In this document: piece by piece, positions 42,114 to 51,824 of the stretch | How the letters are laid out: each line of letters starts with the position of its first letter | How positions within the stretch are numbered: the stretch's first letter is position 1 | Assembly: GCF_014654935.1 (NCBI RefSeq) | Contig: NZ_BNBF01000003.1 | Coordinates: 298,656-352,079 of the forward strand | Direction of reading: 5' to 3' | Source: Streptomyces capoamus | Lineage (GTDB): Bacteria; Actinomycetota; Actinomycetes; Streptomycetales; Streptomycetaceae | DNA: 53,424 nt | The notes under the pieces: generated by a model | Database searches by the model: none | The model's input: the letters and a program-made list of their open reading frames with translations, nothing else | What the model was told of the DNA's origin: nothing | Program-made: the position numbers and the translations under genes

Positions 42114-44259
42114 ACGCCCTCCTGGCCGCGCGGGCCGCCGTCCAAGCCTCGTCGTCCGCTCTGTTCGTGCCTCGCCGTCCGTTCTCGCCGTGCACGCGTC
42201 TTTCCGGCCGGGTGGGCCACCAGACGCGGTCCCCGATGTCCCGCACGAGCGCCGGCACCAGCAGGGAGCGCACCACGAGGGTGTCCAGCAGCACGCCGAA
42301 GGAGACGATGAAGGCGATCTGCACGAGGAACGCCAGGGGAATCACACCGAGTGCCGCGAAGGTGGCCGCCAGCACCACACCGGCGGAAGTGATCACACCA
42401 CCGGTGGTGACGAGCCCACGCCGTACCCCCTCACGAACACCGTGGCGCAGGGTCTCCTCGCGGACCCGGGACATCAGGAAGATGTTGTAGTCGACGCCGA
42501 GTGCGACCAGGAAGACGAAGCCGTACAGCGGGACGGACGGATCGGTGCCGCTGAAGCCGAACAGGCCGTGGAAGACGAGCGCTGCCACGCCGAGGGTCGC
42601 GGTGAAGTTGAGGGCGACGGTCAGCACCAGCAGGACGGGCACGGCGAGGGAGCGCAGCAGCAGCACGAGGATGACCAGGATGACGGCGAGCACGACCGGG
42701 ACGATGACGGTACGGTCGCGCTCGGCCGCGCGCAGGGTGTCGTACTGCTGCGCGGTGTAGCCGCCGACCAGGGCGTTCGCGCCGGGCAGCGCGTGCAGGG
42801 AGCCGCGCAGCCGCGCCACGGTGTCGCGGGCCGCCCGGGTGTCGGGAGCCGCCTTCACGGTCGCTTCCAGCCTCACGCGGCCGTCCACCACGCGCGGCTT
42901 TCCCGTGGGACGGCCTCCGGCGCCGGTCGCGGTCACCGCCGCGACACCGGGGGTGGCACGAACGGTGCGTTCGACGCGGGAGGCGGAGGCGGCGTCGGCC
43001 AGGACCACCACGGGCGTTCCCGCGCCGGCGGGGAAGTGCCGGGCCAGGGTCTGCTGGGCCGCCACCGACGGCACGTGCCCGACGAACGTCTCGTCCAGCG
43101 GCACGCCCCGCGAGTCCAGGGTGAGCGCGCCCGCCGAGCACAGGAGCAGGCCGGTCAGGGCGAGCGCCCACACCCGCCGCGGCGCCCGGTCGACCAGGCC
43201 GGCGACGCGCTGCCACAGCCCGGCGGCACCGGGCCCGCCGTCGGGGCCGGCCGGCCAGTAGGCGCGGCGGCCGAGGAGTGCCAGGACGGCCGGCAGGAAG
43301 GTGAGCGCGCTCAGGACCGCGCAGCCGATGCCGACGGCGCCGACCGGACCGAGGGCCCGGTTGTTGGTGAGGTCGCTCAGCAGCAGGGCGATCAGACCGA
43401 GGGCGACCGTGCCGGCACTGGCCAGGACGGCCGGTGCCGACCGGCGCACGGCGGCCCGAGCGGCTTCGTGACGGTCCCGGCCCGCGGCCAGCTCCTCCCG
43501 GCAGCGGGCGGTGACCAGCAGCGCGTAGTCCGTGGCGGCGCCGATGACGAGGATGGAGAGGATGCCCTGGACCTGTCCGTCGACGCGCACCAGGTCGTGG
43601 TCGGCCAGTGCGTACACGACCGCGCAGGCCAGCCCCAGCGCGAACACCGCGCCGGCGATGACGACGAGGGGCAGCAGCAAGGAGCGGTAGACCAGCAGCA
43701 GGATGACCAGGACGGCGGCCAGCGCGACACCGAGCAGCACCCCGTCGATGCCGGAGAAGGCGTCTGTGAGATCCGCCTGGGTGGCGGCGGGACCGGCGAG
43801 CCGCACCCGGGTACCGGGCACCTTCCCGGCCGCGGCCCGTACCCGTTCCAGTGTGGGGACGAGCCGGTCACCCAGGTCGGGGCGCAGCGGTACGACGGCC
43901 TGGAGAGCGGCGTGGTCCCGTGAGGGCAGGGCGGGGGAGGGCGCTCCGGTCACGCCGGACGTGCCGGCGAGTCCGGCCGTCGCCGCGGTGGCTGCCCGCT
44001 GCCGCCCGGTGACGGCCTCCCCGCCGTCCGCGGTCCACACCACGATGACCGGCAGGGTCTCGCGCTGCCGGAAGGCGGCCTGCTCCCGCAGGACGCGGGT
44101 CGACTCGGCGCTGCGGGGCAGGAAGGCGGCCTGGTCATTGGTGGCCACTTCGCCGAGGCGTCCGGCGAACGGCCCGAGCAGGCCCCCGACCACCAGCCAC
44201 ACGGCGATCAGAGCGAACGGGACGAGCCCACGGATCCTGCGGAGGTGCGGGGGCCTCAA
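42100..44259 (-). CDS. MMPL-family RND-type membrane transporter
   Basis: A 719-residue protein with two repeats of one helix, a large extracytoplasmic loop and five to six helices. The first cluster ends with LSILVIGAATDYALLVTARCREEL and the second with VFLVALGVDYNIFLMSRVREE, the conserved GxDYxxxL/M proton-relay motifs of MMPL/RND pumps. The start is TTG 44257-44259 behind GGAG. It shares a 147-bp promoter gap with a MarR gene in the same direction upstream, which probably represses it. It exports lipids or drugs; substrate unknown. Confidence 0.9.
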   Translation of the reverse strand: MRPPHLRRIRGLVPFALIAVWLVVGGLLGPFAGRLGEVATNDQAAFLPRSAESTRVLREQAAFRQRETLPVIVVWTADGGEAVTGRQRAATAATAGLAGTSGVTGAPSPALPSRDHAALQAVVPLRPDLGDRLVPTLERVRAAAGKVPGTRVRLAGPAATQADLTDAFSGIDGVLLGVALAAVLVILLLVYRSLLLPLVVIAGAVFALGLACAVVYALADHDLVRVDGQVQGILSILVIGAATDYALLVTARCREELAAGRDRHEAARAAVRRSAPAVLASAGTVALGLIALLLSDLTNNRALGPVGAVGIGCAVLSALTFLPAVLALLGRRAYWPAGPDGGPGAAGLWQRVAGLVDRAPRRVWALALTGLLLCSAGALTLDSRGVPLDETFVGHVPSVAAQQTLARHFPAGAGTPVVVLADAASASRVERTVRATPGVAAVTATGAGGRPTGKPRVVDGRVRLEATVKAAPDTRAARDTVARLRGSLHALPGANALVGGYTAQQYDTLRAAERDRTVIVPVVLAVILVILVLLLRSLAVPVLLVLTVALNFTATLGVAALVFHGLFGFSGTDPSVPLYGFVFLVALGVDYNIFLMSRVREETLRHGVREGVRRGLVTTGGVITSAGVVLAATFAALGVIPLAFLVQIAFIVSFGVLLDTLVVRSLLVPALVRDIGDRVWWPTRPERRVHGENGRRGTNRADDEAWTAARAARRAFRTR

Positions 44260-44313
44260 GGCGACTCCTCGGGGTGGCCCGGCGGAGAGGGCAATGACTC
44301 GACGGTAAACAAT

Positions 44314-44326
44314 CTCAATCGTTGAG
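44314..44326. promoter_or_regulatory. Putative MarR operator CTCAA-tcg-TTGAG
   Basis: CTCAATCGTTGAG at 44314-44326 is a perfect 13-bp inverted repeat in an AT-rich patch 55 bp upstream of the MMPL transporter start. A further half site CTCAA follows at about 44338. TTGA/TCAA dyads of this size are usual for MarR repressors, and a MarR gene is the next gene upstream, so it is a likely repression site. Confidence 0.55.
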
Positions 44327-44406
44327 CATTATCCGTCCTCAACAGTATGTGCCACCTACTTCTCCGCGCGTCGCCGCTCCGGATGCAACCCGGGGCCGGG
44401 ACGGCG

Positions 44407-45021
44407 TCAGCGGGCCGAGGGACCCCCGGACACCTGGTCCCCGGACACTTCGGCGAGTGCGTCGTTCAGCGTGGTCAGGAAGCGCAGCGCCACGCCCAGC
44501 TCGTGCTCGTCGAAGTCCGCGCCGGCCCGGCGCAGGGCGTCGGCGAGGGGCCGGAAGTGGGTACGGGCAGCCGCGCGGGCCTCGGCGGCGTAGTGCAGGT
44601 GCACCACCCGCCGGTCGGTGCCCTCCCGCACCCGGCGGAGCTGCCCGGCTCGCTCGAGCCTGTCGATGCAGGCGGTGACGGCGCCCGAGGTGAGGCCGAG
44701 CTGCGCACGCAGTCTGGTGGGGGTCATCGGCTCGGGAGCGTCGAGGATCGCGGCCAGGGCCTGCACGTCGGTGGCGTGCAGGCTGCGACGGGCCGCGTAC
44801 TGCTGGATGACCCGGCCGACCTCGCCGTGCATGCGGCGCAGCTGCACCGCGAAGGCCGCGAGGTCGCCCTGGAAGACGGGAAGCTCGTCGGTGGAGCCAC
44901 TGGCTGCGGAAGCACCGGCGGGGGAGGCGTCATCGGCGGGGGAGGGGTCGGCCGGGCCCGTGCCCGTGTCGACCGTCGTGCGCCGCCGCGCCCGACGCCC
45001 TCCGCTCGACTCCGTGTTCAC
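44407..45021 (-). CDS. MarR-family transcriptional regulator
   Basis: A 204-residue protein. A disordered, Ser/Ala/Asp-rich N-terminal tail of about 48 residues precedes the winged-helix core (residues ~50-190). The recognition part is LHATDVQALAAILDAPEPMTPTRLRAQLGLTSGAVTACIDRL, and the wing is REGTDRRVVHLHYA. It lies directly upstream of the MMPL exporter on the same strand, with a palindromic operator in between. It probably represses the exporter until a ligand binds. Confidence 0.9.
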   Translation of the reverse strand: MNTESSGGRRARRRTTVDTGTGPADPSPADDASPAGASAASGSTDELPVFQGDLAAFAVQLRRMHGEVGRVIQQYAARRSLHATDVQALAAILDAPEPMTPTRLRAQLGLTSGAVTACIDRLERAGQLRRVREGTDRRVVHLHYAAEARAAARTHFRPLADALRRAGADFDEHELGVALRFLTTLNDALAEVSGDQVSGGPSAR

Positions 45022-45077
45022 CGGCGCATCGTATCGGGGCCTGGCGGCTCCGGCTCCTGCCGGCTCCCCGGGTACGG

Positions 45078-45827
45078 CTACGGGCCGACCGGGACCGGAT
45101 CGAGGAGGTGGGGGCCGTTGTTGCGGACGTCGTTGACGGCAGTGGAGACCGCGCGGGCGTCGAGGTGCCCGCCGGCCGGCCGGCCGAGCAGGGCGCGCAG
45201 TTCACCCGGGTCCTGACGGGTGGTGTCGAGCCAGGCCTCGTAGTGGTCCTCGCTGAGTGCCAGGGGCATCCGCGGATGTACGCGGCCGGCTGCGTCGGTG
45301 GCTTCAGTGGTGATGATGGTGCAGGTCAGCAGCCAGGCGGCCGGGTCGTCGTCCTGCGTGACGGACGGGTCGCGCCAGTACTCGTACAGCCCGGCGAGCG
45401 CCATCACCTGATCCTCCTCGGGATGGATGAAGTAGGGCTGCTTGCGGGCCTTGCCGGTGGCCGGGTCCCTGCCGGGCTGCCACTCGTAGAAGCCGTCCGC
45501 CGGAAGCAGGCACCGGCGTTTGACGAAGGCGCGGCGGAAGGCGGGCTTCTCGTGCAGGGTCTCCACCCGGGCATTGATCATCCGGGCGCCGGTCCTCGCC
45601 TCCTTCGCCCAGGACGGAACCAGGCCCCAGCGCAACGGCCGCAGCTCCCGCACGGGTACCGCACGGGTGCCGCCGTCGCGCGGGGAGCGCTCCAGCACTG
45701 CCCAGACCTCGTCGGTCGGAGCGACGTTCCAGTTCGGTTCCAGTACGTCGGCGGAGGGCCACTCGGCGACATGGAACAACCGCGCCAGCTCCGGCGGGCG
45801 CCGGGTGGCGACATATCGACCGCACAT
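45078..45827 (-). CDS. SOS response-associated peptidase (SRAP/YedK/HMCES family)
   Basis: A 249-residue SRAP protein, which forms a thiazolidine crosslink with abasic sites in single-stranded DNA. The catalytic Cys2 is in MCGRY, the Asn/Arg pair in ARMINARVETL, the Glu in LLPADGFYEWQ and the His in VHPRMPLAL. All active-site residues are present. The ATG at 45825-45827 must be used because Cys2 has to become N-terminal. It stands alone. Confidence 0.93.
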   Translation of the reverse strand: MCGRYVATRRPPELARLFHVAEWPSADVLEPNWNVAPTDEVWAVLERSPRDGGTRAVPVRELRPLRWGLVPSWAKEARTGARMINARVETLHEKPAFRRAFVKRRCLLPADGFYEWQPGRDPATGKARKQPYFIHPEEDQVMALAGLYEYWRDPSVTQDDDPAAWLLTCTIITTEATDAAGRVHPRMPLALSEDHYEAWLDTTRQDPGELRALLGRPAGGHLDARAVSTAVNDVRNNGPHLLDPVPVGP

Positions 45828-45891
45828 ACGGCCACTCTCTCACCGCCGGGCCCCCGAGAGCGCCCGGGCCGGGCCGGAGGCGCCGGCGTCG

Positions 45892-47247
45892 TCAGGACGC
45901 GTCCCGGCGGCGGTGCCGGGCGGCGACGGCCCCCAGGACCACGCCGACCGCGAGGACGATCAGCCCCCGCACCCAGACGTCGGCCTCGATCTGCGTGGCG
46001 AGCGCGACGCAGGAGGCCGCCCCGAGGACGGGGACGACGGTGTAGGCCCGGAAGTGCGGGCGGTCGGAGTGGTCGCGCCGCTGGACGAGCACCGCGGTGT
46101 TGACGATGAAGAACACCACGAGGAGCAGCAGCACGAGGGTCGAGGCGAGACTCGCCACGTCACCGGTGAGCGCCAGCAGGAAGGACAGCACGGTCGTGGC
46201 CGCGATCGAGGCCCACGGCGTACGGCGGCCCGGGAGCACCCGGGTCAGGAAGCGGGGCAGGAGGCCGTCCCGCGCCATGCCGTAGGCCAGGCGGGAACTC
46301 ATGATGCCGGTGAGCAGCGCACCATTGGCCACGGCGACGAGGGCGATGGCGCCGAACACCTTCGGCGGTACGCCGCCCGCCTCCTTCACCACTTCCAGCA
46401 GCGGACCGCTGGAGCCGGCCAGCGTCGCGGTGGGGACGGCGGCCGAGGCGACGACACCGACCAGCACGTACACGGCTCCCGCGGTGACCAGGGCGCCGAA
46501 GAGGGCGCGCGGGTAGGAGCGGCGCGGGTCGCGGGTCTCCTCGGCGACGTTGACGGAGGTCTCGAAGCCGACGAAGGAGTAGTACGCGAGCACTGTCCCG
46601 CTCAGCACACCGGCGGCGGCTCCCGTGTGGGCGGTGCCGAGGTGGGCGAGCCGGTCGGGGTCGCCGTCGCCGCGCAGGAACAGCCAGACGCCGAGCCCGA
46701 CGACGAGCAGCAGACCGCCGACCTCGATGACCGTCGCCGCCACGTTGGCGCGGGTGGACTCGCTGATGCCCCGGGCGTTCAGCAGGGCCAGGGCGCACAG
46801 GAAGACGGCCGCCACCAGCACGACCGGGAGGCTGACGAAGACGGCCAGGTAGTCGCCGGCGAAGCCCCGTGCCAGCGCGGCGACGGAGACGATGCCCGCG
46901 GCGAGCATGCAGAACCCCGCGAGGAAGCCGGTGAACGGCCCGTACGCGAGGGTCGCGTAGTGGGAGGCGCCGCCCGCCCTCGGGTACTTCGTGGCCAGCT
47001 CGGCGTACGAGGCGGCCGTCAGGAGCGACAGCAGCAGGGCCAGGAGCAGGGGCAGCCATACCGCGCCGCCCGACTCGGAGGCGATCTGGCCGACCAGGAC
47101 GTACACGCCGGCGCCCAGCACGTCACCGAGGATGAAGAAATAGAGCAGGGGGGTGGTCAGCGCCTTCTTGAGCGTCGGCGCCCCGCCCTGCGACGAGCCG
47201 TCCGCCGCGGTGGTGGACGGGGTGGAGGGAGTGGAAGGAGGTGTCAC
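45892..47247 (-). CDS. APC-family amino acid permease
   Basis: A 451-residue permease with about twelve helices. The N-terminal LLYFFILGDVLGAGVYVLVGQIA (residues ~35-58) has the GxGI/V-type unwound helix of APC transporters. YAELATKYPRAGGASHYATLAYG and SFVGFETSVNVAEETRDPRRSYPRAL are typical APC blocks. GTG 47245-47247 gives a Ser/Thr/Pro-rich start. Probably imports an amino acid or polyamine. No neighbouring gene indicates which. Confidence 0.9.
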   Translation of the reverse strand: MTPPSTPSTPSTTAADGSSQGGAPTLKKALTTPLLYFFILGDVLGAGVYVLVGQIASESGGAVWLPLLLALLLSLLTAASYAELATKYPRAGGASHYATLAYGPFTGFLAGFCMLAAGIVSVAALARGFAGDYLAVFVSLPVVLVAAVFLCALALLNARGISESTRANVAATVIEVGGLLLVVGLGVWLFLRGDGDPDRLAHLGTAHTGAAAGVLSGTVLAYYSFVGFETSVNVAEETRDPRRSYPRALFGALVTAGAVYVLVGVVASAAVPTATLAGSSGPLLEVVKEAGGVPPKVFGAIALVAVANGALLTGIMSSRLAYGMARDGLLPRFLTRVLPGRRTPWASIAATTVLSFLLALTGDVASLASTLVLLLLVVFFIVNTAVLVQRRDHSDRPHFRAYTVVPVLGAASCVALATQIEADVWVRGLIVLAVGVVLGAVAARHRRRDAS

Positions 47248-47508
47248 CTCGCCCGCCTACCCTCCAGGGCCGACAGCAGGCCGCAACGGCGGGTGTGACG
47301 TGCGCGGACGGCCCGGGGAGCCGCTCCAGCGGTCACGGGCGGGCCGGGACACCGCTCAGCCGGTGGGAGTCGGGGTACGTCGGCGGGGGAGGGGCCGCGG
47401 GCGAGGCGGGGGCTCCGGAGCGAGACCGGTGTCCGGCGCCGCGCCCACCGAGACGCGCGCGGCGACCGGCCTCGTCGGCGACACCCGGACACCAGACCGT
47501 TCCCGCGC

Positions 47509-48195
47509 TCAGCCGCTCCGGTCTCGCACATGCAGCAACCGTGAGATTTCGGGGCGGATCTGCCTGGCGAGGTACGCGTGGCCGGCGTCCGTGGGGTGGA
47601 CGCCGTCGCCACCGATGAACCGGTGAGCGGATCCGGTGAACCACCCACGGCGCACCGCGGACAGGTAAGGCACGCCGAGTGTCTCCGCGGCGGCCGAGAC
47701 CGCGGTGTCGATCGGGTGCGAGTCGATCGGTCGCAGGAACGAGTAGACGGGCCCGATGACCAGGATGCGCGCGTGGGGCAGCCCCGCGCGGAGACGGCGC
47801 AGGGTGTCCACCGCGGTGGCTCGGGTCTTCGCCGGGCTGACGTCGTTGCGGGAGCCCTCGACCACCACCACGTCCGGCTCTGCGGCAATGGCCTGCTCGA
47901 CCCGCTGCGGGTACGGACGTCCGCCTTCTTGTCGGCCACCGGTGGTGTAGCCGGTACCCCCCTTCGCGTCGAGACGCAGCGTCAGTCCCAGCTGTTCGGC
48001 GACCAGCGAGGGCCAGCCCTGCGCTCCATTGCCGCCCTGCGCGCTGCCGCCCGCGATGCTGTCGCCGAGGACCAGCAGACGCGGACGCGGCGCCGCGGCG
48101 CCGGCGTGAAGGTCGGCGCCCGTGGCCAGGAGGACGCACAGGAGGCCGGCCAGCACCGTTGCGCGGCTTGTTCGCCGGACTGCACACATGCCCAT
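47509..48195 (-). CDS. Secreted SGNH/GDSL hydrolase
   Basis: A 228-residue exo-esterase. A Sec signal peptide (ATVLAGLLCVLLATGADLHAGA) leads to the GDSIAGG block with the nucleophile Ser. The Gly of block II is in AKGGTGY, the Asn in VEGSRNDVSP, and the Asp/His pair in DGVHPTDAGH. It should deacylate a sugar, lipid or cell-wall substrate. The start is ATG 48193-48195 or 48189. Monocistronic. Confidence 0.87.
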   Translation of the reverse strand: MGMCAVRRTSRATVLAGLLCVLLATGADLHAGAAAPRPRLLVLGDSIAGGSAQGGNGAQGWPSLVAEQLGLTLRLDAKGGTGYTTGGRQEGGRPYPQRVEQAIAAEPDVVVVEGSRNDVSPAKTRATAVDTLRRLRAGLPHARILVIGPVYSFLRPIDSHPIDTAVSAAAETLGVPYLSAVRRGWFTGSAHRFIGGDGVHPTDAGHAYLARQIRPEISRLLHVRDRSG

Positions 48196-48327
48196 GCCTG
48201 AGAAGCTAATGCGCCTGACGGAGCCTCACCAACGGACTGGCCCGAACAGGGCACCGCCGGTGGCGCCGACCTCGGCCGCGCCGACCCTCGACGAGCTCCA
48301 CGTCCGCACGCGCACCCGAAGGGCGGT

Positions 48328-48555
48328 TCAGAACAAGGTGTCGGTGTCCTCGGTGGCAGCCGGGGCCGGTGCACGGGGGCGGCGGGGGCGGGCCGGCGCC
48401 GGCTCCTCCCCGAACAGCGCTTGCGTCCCGCACTCGTCGGGCGCGGCGTGTATCGGTCGGCACACCGCCTCTTCGATCAGGTCGAGCGGAGCGGAATCGT
48501 CGAAGTCGGCGCGCATCATACGGGTCCAGTCGCGTCCCTCAGGTACGGCGGTCAC
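48328..48555 (-). CDS. Small acidic protein, unknown function
   Basis: A 75-residue protein starting at GTG 48553-48555 with a strong site (GGAGG, 6 nt spacing). It reads MTAVPEGRDWTRMMRADFDD, then APLDLIEEAVCRPI and a basic/Pro-rich linker ending EDTDTLF. I recall short Streptomyces proteins with WxRMMRADFDD and a final LF, but no function. Two cysteines could coordinate a metal. Located between an SGNH hydrolase and a large gap. Confidence 0.5.
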   Translation of the reverse strand: MTAVPEGRDWTRMMRADFDDSAPLDLIEEAVCRPIHAAPDECGTQALFGEEPAPARPRRPRAPAPAATEDTDTLF

Positions 48556-49005
48556 GGGTGGCCTCCTGTCTGCGCCCGGGGCCGGGACGCGGCCGACGCG
48601 TCCGGGCCGCAGCTTCGTGTCCGGGGCCGTGCGCCGCGGCCCTCGCGTCGCACGGCGAGCCGCGCTGCTGGTTGCCCTTGCAGCGAGGATCCCATCCGCT
48701 CTCGCCCTCCTCGGTCCGTCCGTCACGGTGGCCGTCACCCGGTGTGCCGGGCCGGCTGTCCACTCATCCGTCTGCCCCCATGCTGTCGGTAAGTGCACCG
48801 CCGGTGCGCGGCAGGTGCCGAACTCCGCTGCTCCTGCGCCGAGGAGGCAGCCGGAGGGCAGGCGCCTCCGCCCCTGATCGAGCCCCGATCCGACCCGGAG
48901 AAGCCCCTGAGAGGGGCACCACATGGGCGGCGGTACGCCTAACGTCAGGAGTGCCCCGGCCGGGTCCGCACGCCTCACACAACCACTTCCTTCACGGGAG
49001 GATCA
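48556..49005. other. Intergenic region upstream of the secreted hydrolase
   Basis: 450 bp without a convincing gene. A small hairpin GCCCCT-gag-AGGGGC lies at 48903-48917. The last bases give the ribosome site GGGAGGATCA of the gene at 49006. No clear promoter hexamers. Confidence 0.35.
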
Positions 49006-50493
49006 ATGCTGTCAAGGGACAGATCCGTACTGCGGCGGGTCGCCGCGCGGGGCACGGCCATGGCCATGGGGGCAGCCATGGCCGCCATCACCGGCCTCGC
49101 CGCCGCTCCCGCGGCCCACGCGGCGTCGTCGTCTGCCACAGGGGTCCTGCGGTGGGCACCGTGTGGTGACTCGGAGACGCCGGGGGCCGAGTGCGCCACC
49201 CTTTCCGTGCCGGTCGACTGGGCACACCCCAGCGGGCCGACACTCGACCTGGCCGTGGCCCGCCGCCAGGCCACCGACCCCGACGCACGCGTCGGCTCGA
49301 TGGTGTTCGGCCCTGGCGGGCCGGGCGACTCCGGCGTGGAGATGGTGGTGGGCCGCATCAGCCGGTTCAGCCCCGAGGTCCGCCGCAGGTTCGACGTCGT
49401 CAGCTTCGACCCGCGCGGCGTGGGCCGCAGCAACCCGGTGACCTGCTCCGGCGACCTGCTTGCCGAGCGGCCGTCACCGGAGCTGAGGAGCCAGGCGGAC
49501 TTCGACGCCACCATGGCGTACAACAGGCGGCTCCGTGCCGACTGCCGGGCCCGTACCGGCCCGGTGTTCGACCACCTCGACACCGCCCAGACGGTCCGGG
49601 ACCTGGACGCCCTCCGGTCCGCCCTCGGCGAGCGGAAACTGACCTTCCACGGCAGTTCGTACGGCACCCTGCTCGGGGCGCAGTACGCCGAGACCTACCC
49701 GCGCCGCGTGCGTGCGATGGTGCTGGAGAGCGTCATGGACCACAGCGTCCCGACGACCCGTGCATTCCTGGAGTCCGAGGCGGCCGCGGCAGAGGATTCG
49801 TTCCGGGAATTCGTGAAGTGGTGTGACGGTGCCACCGAGTGCGCACTGCACGGCCGCGATGTCCGCGCCGTCTGGCAGGGCCTGTTGGCGAGGGCCGGGC
49901 GCGGCGAGCTGGAGGACCCGGGGAGGCCGGGCACCTCGCTGTCATCGTCCGACCTGGTCAACAAGATCGCCTTCCGGAAGTTCTACCAGGCCGACCACGC
50001 GGGCCTGGCCACGACGATCGCGGGCATGGAGGCGAGCGCGCCGCTGCCCGCGTCGCCCACGTCCGTGGCGCCACTGCCTGCGGCCACACCGGTCTTCTGC
50101 TCGGACTGGCATCTGCCGGTGCGCGACTACCAGGGGTACGCCTCACTGGTCACCACGATGAACAGGACCGCGCCCGACCTGCCTTACCTGCTGCCGATAC
50201 ACATGACAGCGGCGTGTCTGGGCGCGCCGACCGCCAACCCGCAGCACCGCCTGGACGCACCCGGTGTCCCGCCCGTCCTGGTGTCCAACGCGCTGCACGA
50301 CCCCGCCACCGGCTACCCGTGGGCGGTCTCCGTGGCCCGGCAGCTCGGCCGCAGCGGCGTGCTGCTGACCTACGAGGGTCACGGCCACGGCAGCGTCACC
50401 AGCGGCCCGTGCATGCAGGACGCCGTGGACAGCTACCTCACCGGCCTGGCAGTCCCACCACGGGGCACCCACTGCCCCGCCGTGCCGTCCTGA
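49006..50493 (+). CDS. Secreted alpha/beta hydrolase (tripeptidyl aminopeptidase-like)
   Basis: A 495-residue exoprotein. A Tat-like signal (DRSVLRRVAARGTAMAMGAAMAAITGLAAAPAAHA, cleavage about residue 39) begins with RR. The SlpD-type fold follows: VFGPGGPGDSG oxyanion strip, GSSYGTLLGAQYA nucleophile elbow with S218, ALHDPATGYPWA acid region and TYEGHGHGS with the catalytic His. It resembles the lipoprotein hydrolase at 37322-38860 but is not lipidated. It probably releases peptides from substrates outside the cell. Confidence 0.87.
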   Translation: MLSRDRSVLRRVAARGTAMAMGAAMAAITGLAAAPAAHAASSSATGVLRWAPCGDSETPGAECATLSVPVDWAHPSGPTLDLAVARRQATDPDARVGSMVFGPGGPGDSGVEMVVGRISRFSPEVRRRFDVVSFDPRGVGRSNPVTCSGDLLAERPSPELRSQADFDATMAYNRRLRADCRARTGPVFDHLDTAQTVRDLDALRSALGERKLTFHGSSYGTLLGAQYAETYPRRVRAMVLESVMDHSVPTTRAFLESEAAAAEDSFREFVKWCDGATECALHGRDVRAVWQGLLARAGRGELEDPGRPGTSLSSSDLVNKIAFRKFYQADHAGLATTIAGMEASAPLPASPTSVAPLPAATPVFCSDWHLPVRDYQGYASLVTTMNRTAPDLPYLLPIHMTAACLGAPTANPQHRLDAPGVPPVLVSNALHDPATGYPWAVSVARQLGRSGVLLTYEGHGHGSVTSGPCMQDAVDSYLTGLAVPPRGTHCPAVPS

Positions 50494-50549
50494 CGGTTCG
50501 GGGAAAGAGCAGCTGTCGCGGGGGAACCGGGCTTCCTGTGTGGCAGTGG

Positions 50550-51113
50550 TCAGCCTTGCCGGCGGAAGTCCACCATGCAGAAGACCTTGTCGTAACGCCG
50601 TTCGCCGACGGCGACGAAGTCGGGCAGACGGCCGTATTCGGTGAAGCCGAGCGATCTGTAGAGTCCGAGGGCGCTGGCGTTGTCGCCGCGGGCGTCCAGG
50701 GTGAGCACCTCGATCCCCGCCTCCCGGGCGTCAGCGATCAAGGCGGAGGTCAGCGCTCGGCCGACACCACGGCCCTGAACAGCCGCGGCTACGGCGACCT
50801 TCTCCAGATCGGCATGGGGTCGGTGAGTCGGCCGGACATGGCGGAGCCAGTACCCCAACCCGACCAGCTGACGGTCGAGATAGGCGGCACGCAGGGCAGC
50901 GTCGCCGGCCTGCACCGCGGAGACTACGTGGCTGAGAAGATCCCCCACCTCATCGCGTGAGGGTGGTTCGACCCAGCCCAGCGCGGCACCTCGGCCCACC
51001 AGATCCGCCACGATCCGATGGGCGGATGCCACGAACGATGCCTGCAGCTCCGGATCGCGAGTGAGCTCGGCGGCGCCAAGGATGGCGAGTTCACTGGTCA
51101 CACCGCTGGTCAT
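50550..51113 (-). CDS. GNAT-family N-acetyltransferase
   Basis: A 187-residue acetyltransferase with the acetyl-CoA loop VAVAAAVQGRGVGRALTSALI (Q/RGxGxG/A), then EVLTLDARGDNASALGLYRSLGFTEYGRLPDFV, the typical NxxAxxLYxxxGF end. The N-terminal half is a helical extension. Substrate unknown. It converges on the secreted hydrolase gene with a 56-bp gap. Confidence 0.87.
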   Translation of the reverse strand: MTSGVTSELAILGAAELTRDPELQASFVASAHRIVADLVGRGAALGWVEPPSRDEVGDLLSHVVSAVQAGDAALRAAYLDRQLVGLGYWLRHVRPTHRPHADLEKVAVAAAVQGRGVGRALTSALIADAREAGIEVLTLDARGDNASALGLYRSLGFTEYGRLPDFVAVGERRYDKVFCMVDFRRQG

Positions 51114-51245
51114 GGCCGACAGCTTAGTCAGCGCACAACCGAGCGGCCTCCTCGGTCCGGCCTGGCAAGCGGCCGGCCCTCGGTGGGGCCGCCTCAGCCG
51201 CCACCGCGTCCGTCCCCCTGTCCCGAGCGGCTCTCGGCATGGGGT

Positions 51246-51812
51246 TCACCCCGGCGGAGCCGTGAGGGCCTTGATGGCGGGGTGGAGCAACGCGGCGATG
51301 CGTTCCGCAGGGGCCGCACGAAGCGCGGCCAGCCCGAGCAGCTGGTGGCCGATGGTCACGCCCAACAACGCGGTGACGACCAGCGCTGCTCGCAGCTCGG
51401 CATCCTCGGCAGAGGTCAGGGCGGCGCCGACGCCTTCGATCTGCCGGCCGAGAGCGGCACGGACGTGATCGGCCGCGGCCTGGTCGGTGAGCATCGACCG
51501 CATCATCGCCAGCGCGCCCTCGGGCAGACCGCCGAGTTTGAGACCGAGCGAGGCCAGCAACTGATCCACGAGTTCGTCGGCATCAGTGGCTGTCAGCGGA
51601 GCGGGCAACGCCTGCACGGCTCGGTCGAACAGCTCCCGCTTCGAGCCGAAGTACTGGATGACCAGTGCCGGGTCGACGCCCGCCGCGGTCGCCACCGCGC
51701 GAATGGTGGTGCGCTCGAATCCCTTCTCGGCGAACAGCTCCCGGGCGCTGTCGAGGATGCGCGCCTCGGTCGCTCGGCGGCGGTCGGCGCGGGACTGGTG
51801 AGGAGTGGACAC
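51246..51812 (-). CDS. TetR-family transcriptional regulator
   Basis: A 188-residue TetR protein. The DNA-binding domain is ARILDSARELFAEKGFERTTIRAVATAAGVDPALVIQYFGSKRELF (residues ~17-62). The C-terminal ligand domain resembles the TetR_C group with MMRSMLTDQAAADHVR. It is divergent from the NTF2-like gene at 51898, and the gap holds two CAAC-GTTG dyads that are likely its operators. Confidence 0.92.
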   Translation of the reverse strand: MSTPHQSRADRRRATEARILDSARELFAEKGFERTTIRAVATAAGVDPALVIQYFGSKRELFDRAVQALPAPLTATDADELVDQLLASLGLKLGGLPEGALAMMRSMLTDQAAADHVRAALGRQIEGVGAALTSAEDAELRAALVVTALLGVTIGHQLLGLAALRAAPAERIAALLHPAIKALTAPPG

Positions 51813-51824
51813 CGATTCACTCTA

